Source of the DNA: Pseudorasbora parva
Lineage: Eukaryota; Chordata; Actinopteri; Cypriniformes; Gobionidae
Assembly: GCF_024679245.1 (NCBI RefSeq)
Contig: NC_090173.1
Location: forward strand, 49,516,876-49,580,875
Length of the DNA: 64,000 nt
Direction: 5' to 3'
Below, in pieces: positions 50,531 through 62,176 of the stretch (the first letter of the stretch is position 1; every line of letters starts with the position of its first letter). A program made the translations under genes and the position numbers. The notes beneath the pieces were generated by a model, which was given only the letters and a program-made list of their open reading frames with translations, searched no databases and was not told the DNA's origin.

Positions 50531-51784
50531 ATGGGAGTGGCTTCATGCAGAACAGGACATGCAGATAAAATAAAAAAAGATGTTGACTCTTAAGAAAATT
50601 CTTCACAGGTCAAATAAAATGAATTACTAATTACAACATGAAAATAAAAAGTAAAGCCTATAGAAATACTGGAAATTGTGAAATAACATTTTTTTTTTTT
50701 AATATGTCATTGCTTTGCTGTCACGCATCATGGTTTAGACATTAGAATATCAAAGCATTATTATCAAAGTCCTTTCCAATGAACACAAGAATGTGCAGTA
50801 ATCTCAGAGAACTTAATCCAGATAATTCAAATTAATTTGAAGAACCAAATTAGGAGGCAAAAACAAAAAGTGTTGCGTTTATAATGCAAACATTAAGATC
50901 AACTCAAGAAAAAACAGGTGTAGTTGGTATTCAATAAAGCAGGAAAGAGCATTGTACAAGCTGCATACTCGCAAAGTTGTGTCCCAAATGCGATCTGTTC
51001 ATCCAAAATTTACAGCAATCTGGGATGCCCAGCATTCAATACTGTGCAGCACGCACGAATCACTACTTGCTAATGAAAACCGATGCAGGAACAAGCCTTG
51101 ATATCATCAAGAGCTCAACATACATTATAATAGTAAGAGCATGAACAGGCAAGTTTGCTTTTGGAAGTGGTTGTTTAAACAGTGCTAGCGGTTCAGTGAT
51201 ACTCTGAGAGGGAGATATTAAAAGGAATGTTCTGTAATGAATACAAGTTCTGTTGAATGTGCCATGGTCCATTACCACAGAAAACACTTCAAACAACGAT
51301 ACAATATGATTAAATGTTTCAATAAGGTTTCCAAAAAGTCATTTTTAACTAAAATAGGAATATTCTTGGGGTCTTGTTCACGAGTGAGGGAAGGATGGAA
51401 CGGGAGATTGACAGACGGATTGGTGCAGCATCTGCAGTAATGCGGGCGATGTACCGGTCTGTCGTGGTGAAGAAGGAGCTGAGCCGTAAGGCGAAGCTCT
51501 CGATTTACCGGTCAATCTACGTTCCTACTCTCACCTATGGTCATGAGCTGTGGGTCATGACCGAAAGGACAAGATCCCGGATACAGGCGGCTGAAATGAG
51601 CATTCTCGGCAGGGTGGCTAGGCGCTCGCTTAGAGATAGGGTGAGAAGCTCGGTCACTCGGGAGGAGCTCAGAGTAGAGCCGTTGCTCCTTCACATCGAG
51701 AGGAGCCAGCTGAGGTGGCTCGGGCATCTATTTCGGATGCCTCCTGGACGCCTTCCCAGGGAGGTGTTACGAGCACGTCCCACC
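50361..51784 (+). repeat. Tandem segmental duplication, copy 1 (1,424 bp)
   Basis: Matches 51,785-53,208 base for base in every stretch I compared, including poly-A and poly-T runs; several predicted peptides are identical in both copies. The unit runs from GGGAATTTGGG to a point inside a LINE, so copy 1 ends with a LINE cut off at CCCACC. GGGA occurs at all three boundaries (50,361, 51,785 and 53,209), a 4-bp microhomology. Confidence 0.95.
51368..51784 (+). pseudogene. LINE 3' fragment, truncated by the duplication
   Basis: Same sequence as the first 417 bp of the LINE at 52,792, but it ends at the duplication junction and so lacks the C-terminal part, the stop and the tail. Confidence 0.85.
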
Positions 51785-53208
51785 GGGAATTTGGGATACA
51801 CATATCGTTGCTAACGATGCTCAACGTACGCATAATTACCTCGATCAAAAAAAAAAAAAGGATAACGCAAAAGAGAATCGTCTCGGGGGGCCCCTGGTGT
51901 TCGGGGCCCTGGGCTGAAGCCCATGTTGCCCATTAGGATAACGCGGCCCTGATTATGGGAGTGGCTTCATGCAGAACAGGACATGCAGATAAAATAAAAA
52001 AAGATGTTGACTCTTAAGAAAATTCTTCACAGGTCAAATAAAATGAATTACTAATTACAACATGAAAATAAAAAGTAAAGCCTATAGAAATACTGGAAAT
52101 TGTGAAATAACATTTTTTTTTTTTAATATGTCATTGCTTTGCTGTCACGCATCATGGTTTAGACATTAGAATATCAAAGCATTATTATCAAAGTCCTTTC
52201 CAATGAACACAAGAATGTGCAGTAATCTCAGAGAACTTAATCCAGATAATTCAAATTAATTTGAAGAACCAAATTAGGAGGCAAAAACAAAAAGTGTTGC
52301 GTTTATAATGCAAACATTAAGATCAACTCAAGAAAAAACAGGTGTAGTTGGTATTCAATAAAGCAGGAAAGAGCATTGTACAAGCTGCATACTCGCAAAG
52401 TTGTGTCCCAAATGCGATCTGTTCATCCAAAATTTACAGCAATCTGGGATGCCCAGCATTCAATACTGTGCAGCACGCACGAATCACTACTTGCTAATGA
52501 AAACCGATGCAGGAACAAGCCTTGATATCATCAAGAGCTCAACATACATTATAATAGTAAGAGCATGAACAGGCAAGTTTGCTTTTGGAAGTGGTTGTTT
52601 AAACAGTGCTAGCGGTTCAGTGATACTCTGAGAGGGAGATATTAAAAGGAATGTTCTGTAATGAATACAAGTTCTGTTGAATGTGCCATGGTCCATTACC
52701 ACAGAAAACACTTCAAACAACGATACAATATGATTAAATGTTTCAATAAGGTTTCCAAAAAGTCATTTTTAACTAAAATAGGAATATTCTTGGGGTCTTG
52801 TTCACGAGTGAGGGAAGGATGGAACGGGAGATTGACAGACGGATTGGTGCAGCATCTGCAGTAATGCGGGCGATGTACCGGTCTGTCGTGGTGAAGAAGG
52901 AGCTGAGCCGTAAGGCGAAGCTCTCGATTTACCGGTCAATCTACGTTCCTACTCTCACCTATGGTCATGAGCTGTGGGTCATGACCGAAAGGACAAGATC
53001 CCGGATACAGGCGGCTGAAATGAGCATTCTCGGCAGGGTGGCTAGGCGCTCGCTTAGAGATAGGGTGAGAAGCTCGGTCACTCGGGAGGAGCTCAGAGTA
53101 GAGCCGTTGCTCCTTCACATCGAGAGGAGCCAGCTGAGGTGGCTCGGGCATCTATTTCGGATGCCTCCTGGACGCCTTCCCAGGGAGGTGTTACGAGCAC
53201 GTCCCACC
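51785..53208 (+). repeat. Tandem segmental duplication, copy 2 (1,424 bp)
   Basis: Second copy of the unit at 50,361-51,784. Its right boundary continues without a break into the rest of the LINE, so this copy carries the original LINE 3' junction. Confidence 0.95.
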
Positions 53209-53396
53209 GGGAGGAGGCCCCGGGGAAGACCCAGGACACGCTGGAGGGATTATTTCTCCAGGCTGGCCTGGGAACGCCTCGGGGTACCCCCGGAGGAGCT
53301 GGAGGAAGTGGCCAGAGAGAAGGAAGTCTGGGCGTCTCTGCTTAGACTGTTGCCCCTGCGACCCGGCCCCGGATAAGCGGAAGATGATGGATGGAT
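52792..53396 (+). pseudogene. 5'-truncated LINE (RTE/Rex-like) 3' end
   Basis: One open frame of about 190 codons encodes the end of a LINE ORF2: IYVPTLTYGHELWVMTERTR, RSQLRWLGHLFRMPPGRLPR and RGRPRTRWRDY, then LLPLRPGPG and a stop. This is the post-RT C-terminal region typical of a widespread teleost LINE, probably of the RTE/Rex3 type. The 3' end is a (GATG)n tail. An 11-bp target-site duplication, GGAATATTCTT, flanks it at 52,781-52,791 and 53,397-53,407. The frame is uninterrupted, implying recent insertion, but the 5' truncation makes it inactive. Confidence 0.85.
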
Positions 53397-54336
53397 GGAA
53401 TATTCTTTTTTTCTTGCTTTTATATATATATTTCTAGATATGACAAAATTGGCAAAATTACTCTTTTAGTGGTTATTCATAAAAAGTATTTATTTATTCC
53501 TACATAAAAATAGTATTCACAATTAAAGTGAAACTTGAGCTATACACTAAATGCCTGTTTCATAAAAGATGTAAAGAAAATGGGGGATTCAACTCTGACA
53601 CCTGACTTTTACAAATAAACTGGGGCCAAAGCGGTTTCATAAAAAGTAATTGAAGTTCACACAATCCCACTAATTTGATCTAGGCTGCGTTCCAGTTTTT
53701 TTTTTTTTATAATGCCCTTTACTCGCTAACTCGTATGTGCATCATTGCTTGCGTTGCATGATTGCCCCAGACTGGTATAACCTTTGCAATGGGCTGAACT
53801 GGAACTTCCTACGCTTTTGATCAACTTGGAATCCATTACAAAATTGTTTAATGCAGCATTCTACATGTATATAGGTGTGTTTGGGTTGTTTAAATATTTT
53901 TTAAATAATACACATATCAGAATTGTTTGTGGTGGGGTAAATTAAATGCAATATATGGCGATGTCACAATCGTGTTGCATTGTGGTGTATGAAGCTGCCT
54001 GAAGTCTATACATGAAGTAAACTTGCTCCCTTGGTCAAAATTGAGGGAGCGAGGATCTGTCCCTTGTCCACTTCACAATGTGGAAGTGGACGAGTATTCA
54101 AAATGTATTCTTCTCCAAGAGATATGAGCTATTTATTTTAAGGAGGAAAAAGACAATACAAAAAACAAACAAAAAAAGAGCCTTTTGCAGTTGGTGTGGA
54201 AATACAAACAGGAAATGTATTTAATTGGCAACAACGTGTGGCTGAATCATAAAATTCATAAAGATCAGAAGTGATCCATCAATTCAATATACAGTACTGA
54301 ATAAAATGACTCGTGATTGAAAGCTACAGCAGCCAA

Positions 54337-57300
54337 TCACCTTATAGCTGCTGTTTTGCAGAGGACAGAACCTGTAGATTTGGTGGGAAGAGACTTGGTG
54401 GAAATTTCCATGACTTCCTCCTCGTCTTCACTTTCCTCACTGGACACATCACCTTCATCTGCGACTCTATTCACCCCATCATGTTTCTTTCCATTCACAT
54501 GAGCAGTTTTAGATGTGCTGACACCTTCATCGTCATCAAGAAGCTCCTCTCTGTTTTCTGAATCCTCCAAATCGTCCTCTTCTTCCTGGTGCTGCGGAGA
54601 TGCTCGAGTGTCTGTAATCTCCATTGGTTTCTTGTCTATGAGGAATATGGACTGAGGACTGGTATCCATCTCGTCATCCTCTAAGTTGACACTAGAAAAA
54701 AAAAGCAGACCAACTGTGATATTAAATAAACTTGGAACCACAACTACACTGCTGTTCAATAGCTCTGTAAGATTTAAAAAAAAGTGTTTTTTGAAAGCTG
54801 TGTTTTCTATGGGAGCTAGTTTCCTCCACTTAATAAAACATGTTAAATGATAACTGATAAAATTATAATTTTTTCACACAATTGTGAGTTTACATCTCGC
54901 AATTCTGACTTTGCAAAGTCAGCAAAAAATTGCAAGGACACAATTGTGAGATATAAGATGATAATCGTGAGATATAAAGTCAGAATTGAGTGATACAAAG
55001 TCAGAATTGTGTGATACAAAGTCAGAATTGTGTGATATAAAGTCAGAATTGCGAGATATAAAGTCAGAATTGTGAGATATAAAGTCAGAATTGTGAGGTA
55101 TAAAGTCAGAATTGAGAGATATAAAGTCAGAATTGCGAGATATAAAGTCAGAATTGCGAGATAAAAAGTCAGAATTGAGAGATATAAAGTCAGAATTGAG
55201 AGATATAAAGTCAGAATTGAGAGATATAAAGTCAGAATTGAGTGATATAAAGTCAGAATTGAGTGACTTAGTCAGAATTGAGTGACTTAGTCAGAATTGT
55301 GAGATATAAAGTCAGAATTGTGAGATATAAAGTCAGAATTGTGAGATATAAAGTCAGAATTGAGAGATATAAAGTCAGAATTGAGTGATATAAAGTCAGA
55401 ATTGAGTGATATAAAGTCAGAATTGAGAGATATAAAGTCAGAATTGAGAGATATAAAGTCAGAATTGAGAGATATAAAGTCAGAATTGAGAGATATAAAG
55501 TCAGAATTGTGTGATATAAAGTCAGAATTGAGATATAAAGTCAGAATTGAGAGATATAAAGTCAGAATTGAGAGATATAAAGTCAGAATTGAGTGATATA
55601 AAGTCAGAATTGAGAGATATAAAGTCAGAATTGTGAGATATAAAGTCAGAATTGTGAGGTATAAAGTCAGAATTGTGAGATATAAAGTCAGAATTGAGAG
55701 ATATAAAGTCAGAATTGTGAGGTATAAAGTCAGAATTGAGAGATATAAAGTCAGAATTGTGAGGTATAAAGTCAGAATTGTGAGGTATAAAGTCAGAATT
55801 GAGAGATATAAAGTCAGAATTGAGAGATATAAAGTCAGAATTGAGAGATATAAAGTCAGAATTGTGAGGTATAAAGTCAGAATTGTGAGATATAAAGTCA
55901 GAATTGTGAGATATAAAGTCAGAATTGTGAGATATAAAGTCAGAATTGTGAGATATAAAGTCAGAATTGAGAGATATAAAGTCAGAATTGAGTGATATAA
56001 AGTCAGAATTGAGTGATATAAAGTCAGAATTGAGAGATATAAAGTCAGAATTGAGAGATATAAAGTCAGAATTGAGAGATATAAAGTCAGAATTGAGAGA
56101 TATAAAGTCAGAATTGTGTGATATAAAGTCAGAATTGTGTGATATAAAGTCAGAATTGAGATATAAAGTCAGAATTGAGAGATATAAAGTCAGAATTGTG
56201 TGATATAAAGTCAGAATTGAGATATATAAAGTCAGAATTGAGTGATATTAAGTCAGAATTGAGTGATATAAAGTCAGAATTGAGTGATATAAAGTCAGAA
56301 TTGAGTGATATAAAGTCAGAATTGAGTGATATAAAGTCAGAATTGAGAGATATAAAGTCAGAATTGTGAGATATAAAGTCAGAATTGTGAGGTATAAAGT
56401 CAGAATTGTGAGGTATAAAGTCAGAATTGAGAGATATAAAGTCAGAATTGTGAGGTATAAAGTCAGAATTGAGAGATATAAAGTCAGAATTGAGAGATAT
56501 AAAGTCAGAATTGAGAGGTATAAAGTCAGAATTGTGAGGTATAAAGTCAGAATTGAGAGATATAAAGTCAGAATTGTGAGATATAAAGTCAGAATTGAGT
56601 GATATTAAGTCAGAATTGAGAGATATAAAGTCAGAATTGAGTGATATAAAGTCAGAATTGAGTGATATAAAGTCAGAATTGAGAGATATAAAGTCAGAAT
56701 TGTGAGATATAAAGTCAGAATTGTGAGATATAAAGTCAGAATTGAGAGATAAAGTCAGAATTGTGAGGTATAAAGTCAGAATTGAGAGATATAAAGTCAG
56801 AATTGTGAGGTATAAAGTCAGAATTGAGAGATATAAAGTCAGAATTGAGAGATATAAAGTCAGAATTGAGAGATATAAAGTCAGAATTGTGAGATATAAA
56901 GTCAGAATTGAGAGATATAAAGTCAGAATTGTGAGGTATAAAGTCAGAATTGTGAGGTATAAAGTCAGAATTGTGATATAAAGTCAGAATTGAGAGATAT
57001 AAAGTCAGAATTGAGAGATATAAAGTCAGAATTGTAAGGTATAAAGTCAGAATTGAGAGATATAAAGTCAGAATTGTGAGGTATAAAGTCAGAATTGTGA
57101 GGTATAAAGTCAGAATTGTGAGGTATAAAGTCAGAATTGTGAGGTATAAAGTCAGAATTGAGAGATATAAAGTCAGAATTGAGAGATATAAAGTCAGAAT
57201 TGAGAGATATAAAGTCAGAATTGAGAGGTATAAAGTCAGAATTGTGAGGTATAAAGTCAGAATTGTGAGGTATAAAGTCAGAATTGTGAGGTATAAAGTC

Positions 57301-60300
57301 AGAATTGTGAGGTATAAAGTCAGAATTGAGAGATATAAAGTCAGAATTGTGAGGTATAAAGTCAGAATTGAGAGATATAAAGTCAGAATTGAGAGATATA
57401 AAGTCAGAATTGAGTGATATAAAGTCAGAATTGAGAGGTATAAAGTCAGAATTGTGAGGTATAAAGTCAGAATTGAGAGATATAAAGTCAGAATTGTGAG
57501 GTATAAAGTCAGAATTGAGTGATATAAAGTCAGAATTGAGAGATATAAAGTCAGAATTGTGAGGTATAAAGTCAGAATTGAGAGATATAAAGTCAGAATT
57601 GTGAGGTATAAAGACCGTTTTAAAGGGATCCCCTGGTGTTGAGACTTGTATGGCTTAATATAATATTAATGATGTCTCTTACTAAAATATGAAGTAGAAA
57701 ACCCATGAACATTATTTTAAAAAATCGATTTTATATTTGGACTATAGGCGGCGCCATTTTGTTTGCGTTCTAGGTTGATGACGTAGAATGGTTGCACTCC
57801 TCAATCAGCTGGCGTTACCCGTAGCTATTTTTACCACAACGCAACTCGAAAATTGCTTCAGAGTTAAACAAAACCAAATAATTGCTTTGTAATTGTACTT
57901 AAAACACACTTAAACATACATGTGCACACAAACGCTCTCTCTCACAGACTCACACACACACACGCACTGCGTGCGCGCATACATAACCCTCATTCACAAT
58001 TTCCTGTATTGATATCATAGATAGACGATTGATATGCAGTAGATTAACTGTAATACCTAGTGTGACCAGCAGAGGGAACTATCTAGGTATAGGACCATGG
58101 GATAGGGGGCATGAGGAAGAGAGGCAGGATGTTTTGGTGATGATGCGTGGGATGTTGGTTCGTGAATTAAAGTTTGAGCACAAGCTCAGTGAATTAACCT
58201 CAATCTTAAAACTTTTATCTTTAAGACACGAATAGTATAAATGCTTTTATTGTTACAAGTTCATAGGAAAACATTTTGAAGACGCTTTACACAACTATCG
58301 TATACTTCCAAGTGAGAAAGCCAACAGCAATAGCAAGGAAAAATTGGAAAGGTGTTTGACAAGTGAACCATTCAAGATTAATGAGGAATTCTTTAATAGG
58401 TAAAAGGAATGTTTAATATTTGTTGAAAGAAAGTTTGAAGGAATGGTGTTTATTTAAACCCACTTCCTGGAAGATCCGAATTGAGTGGTGACTCACATCA
58501 GACACCCAGTTCTACAGAACTGCAGTCAGGTCAAGGAAATAAACAACAGTTCATTATTTTGCATGTGACGCACTTAACTATGGTGTTCTATTTTGTGGTC
58601 TATAAAACTTGCTACCTGAAGAAAATTATTGCCTCTATAGATCTACAGATTTGCTTTCCAGTGAGCTTTGTTTTTCTAAAAATTGCTGGTGCAAATCCAG
58701 GTGACTGCTCAAGTGCTGGAAAATATTTGGGAGGTTGTTGCCTACTAGCTCAAATTAGAGGATATCTAGACAGGTCCCTCGACAAGGCGATTCTGTTTGT
58801 TAAAAAAAAGTAACAGAACAGTTCTATTCTAACAAGATTGATTATTTTGATAATTCATACCCAATGGCACAAACATATGGGACTAATTTTCACATTCCTG
58901 GGTCTATCTATCACATAATTGAGGTCGCTTCATCCCGCGGACATGGAAAACAACCCGAGGGAAAAAAAGAGACTTGGCAACACAGTGTAGTTGAGTTATG
59001 TTAACATTTGACAACTAACGTTATGCGACGCTCCATTGCTCTGAATGGTTGTAGGTCTATCCAATGAAGGTTTTTCCTGGTTCGGTTGAAACAAGCCCCA
59101 TAACAGCCTATCATAAACCATCGTTCGTGTCTCTTCAGAGGACTTGGATTTGGATTAGGCACTCAATCACTCGCAGATCATATCGTTTCCATCAACAATG
59201 CATATCACATTTTTATATTGCGATATATCATTTAACGCCATATCATTACACCCCAACATAACCCAGCATTAAAAAAACAGTGGAAGCAGTTTGTTTCTAC
59301 AGAGCAGCAACATAGAACAGTGATGAGAATGTTGTTTGAAAACAAATAAATCATATATTTTTTCAGACAAGAAACTGTTAGTGTTTCTTTTGTCTAGATT
59401 AAGGAGCTTCACATACCTTATCAGAGCTAAAAATGCCTGTTAGATGACCTGTCATGCTTTACATTTCATGTAGACTTTATTTGGGTGTGTACAGTGATCA
59501 TTTACATATCGATAACAACAGATTTCCCTACAACAACATTTTGGACAGTGAAAATGCTGAGTGGCTAGTAACTTTGAAAAACTAAAGTGGCTGGTGAGCA
59601 AAAAAAGCCCAGTTCCTTATGCATATGTAAAGGTAGTATTGTACTTTATTATATTATATTAGTGTGTTTATGTCGTTACATAGTTGGAACATTTGCCAAC
59701 TGTGAAACATTTATGAGTATTAGATAAACTTAACTTGCCACAACCAAGACTTATAAAGCATAGGTACCACATGGATACATGTACCATTGTCTCTGTCATT
59801 GTAATATTCATCATCTATCATTTCCAGTAAAGTGAAAATCAAGTGAGTGCATATCAAACTATTTGTAACAACGCAACAGCGACACATGGTATCCGTCATT
59901 ACATCATTTTCAATCTTTCTGAAAAGCCTGTGTTTAAAAACGAAACTGCAGTAAAATTAAGCGAACAAAAGAACAGCGTTTCTTACTGGATCTGACTGGA
60001 ATTTTGTTCAAAGTAGTTCATACACGCTTTCTTAATGTGAGGATCACAAGGATGGCAATGAAAAGATTGTTTTTCCACAAGCACTTTAAAACATGTTGAA
60101 ATCCTTAGAGGCATCTCTATTGTTTTGCTTCAGGAGTAATCCTGTGTTTGCATCTTGCTCGTATTTACTTCAAGACGTGCACGAATCGGTAGACGGGGCT
60201 AAAGAATAAGGCTTTGTTCTTCTTCCGCAGAGGTGTACTTTCATCAAACTATGAGACATTCTGGGAGCTTGGTTTCAATAAAAGCTGTTTTTAAGAAAGC

Positions 60301-62127
60301 TTTGAATTCTGATATTTTTATAGTACAATGAGCACTTATATGGCAAAAGATCAATGACATTGATTTCTCCTATCACAAAACCCCTAACCCCAAGTACGAG
60401 CAATAATATTGACTCTTCTCTTAGCAAACACCACTAACCATTTAATGAATACACAACCAGGAAATTTTGGGAGTAAAAGTCTTTACCTCTCTTTACCACC
60501 TGTAATACGCATTTTCTGCCACATGTAATCCAGAAACATTGAGGCCTGCAGGAGACGGCCAATCCGCTGCATGTGTCTCTCTGCAGGAAACGAGATTCAA
60601 ATTTATTACATACTTAAATGAAAATGCCAGAAAGCACTTTAACAGAGAAACACATTGTGTGTGAGTTGTTCTGGATAAAAATAGCACCCCACCTGTGTAT
60701 GGGATGAGGCCCTCCAGATGTGTACGAGCCCCCTGATACTGAAGCATCTCCTCTGGGCTCAGGTGTGTGAGTAGCACCTGCAGGACGGCCTGAGCGTCCA
60801 GACAGCTGCGCGAGTTAGTGTTCCACACCACACAGTAGCGCAGAACCGTCTCTGAACACAACACACAATCAGGTAAGGCAGTTACAATCAACCTAATGAC
60901 CAACACTAGAGCACTAGTGTTTCAACGGAGTCCACGGTTCGGATCATATTACGGTTTCTGAGTCGCAGATCGGATCAGCAAGAAAGAAAAAAAAGTCAAT
61001 TTATTCCTTGAAGCACACCTGAAGTACTCCGATATTACAGCAAAGACAACCTGCCGAACTAATAAAGTTCAAACATTAAAGGCAAGTGAACAGTCAGTAA
61101 TAAGAACAAATTACAAGAACAGATAAACACAATTTAACAAAGCTACAAGTAAATTAAGGTCTAACTGTAGAATTAATTTCAGGAACATAGCACTATGTTC
61201 ACTGTATACATTTAATATCGATTAATCTTTGTTAAAGCTGCAACATTTTAGTACGGGGAACTTGCTATTAACTATGATTTTGGCCTCTATAAGCTCCTAA
61301 TTTACTACTTATTAAGAGTTAGTAAGGTAGTCATTAAGTTATTGGGTAGGATTAAGGGATGTTGAATATGGTCATGCATGCAGAATAAGGCATTAATATG
61401 TGCTTTATAAATACTATAAATACTATAATAAACAGACAATATCCTATTAAAATGCATGCTAATAATCAACTAGTTTAATTCTTTAACAAGAATTGGACCC
61501 AAGAATAAAGCGTTACCGCTGTGTTTTGTTGTTTGATTGACACCAATGACAGACAACAGCAGGTATTTATAGGCAGCTGTCACTTTAAGACCTGATTCTT
61601 GGATCCAATATAATGATACACATCCCTCAATGTTCACTTAAGAAATAACCGGCTGTGTTTATGAGTATACTTGCAGAGACAGGTATTTTGACACGTATGT
61701 CGTAATGACATAAAAGTGTGTTTAGCTGCTTTTCCACCGTCGGGTTAATCATTTCTTAGAACTGTGAGGAACGGTTCCAGTTGTGTGTCCATGAGCCGTC
61801 TTTTTTTTCACTTGTTTTTCACTAGTCTGATACCTGGCATCAGATTCTCTGTAGCTGGCAAAGTGTGTGATATTTGAGTCACGTAAACGCAGATTAATAA
61901 CACTATTAAAAGAAACACCTGATCGCCCTCCATAATGCGGTCGTTATTTACATACGGTCTTTAAACAAACTTGCATTACCAAGGCAAAGACTGGCGCGTT
62001 TGAATTACATTCCAAAGAGCGGTCGGTATCAGTTCCACAGTGGAAAATGAAACTGTAACTGAATAGAAAGGTTACGCAATAAGAACGGCAATGTAAAAAG
62101 GGAATCAATTCGAGAATTTAAATGCGC

Positions 62128-62176
<49 letters not shown>

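Larger units (their letters stand above)
47909..54336. other. Interval between convergent noxo1 and tbl3
   Basis: Contains the noxo1 3' UTR, dispersed repeats, and the tandem duplication with its LINE. From 53,408 to 54,336 I see only AT-rich sequence and no gene. Confidence 0.6.

Noticed and set aside
55360..57417. Series of plus-strand frames encoding RDIKSEL or RYKVRIE repeats
   Set aside because: They are produced by a 21-bp minisatellite whose period is a multiple of three; unit indels switch between the frames.
54868..57612. CRISPR-like array
   Set aside because: The units are directly adjacent with no unique spacers, and the genome is a vertebrate's.
58029..58813. Open frames of 68 and 110 codons in the tbl3 last intron
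   Set aside because: No similarity to a known family by eye, no splice context, and AT-rich composition like the surrounding intron.
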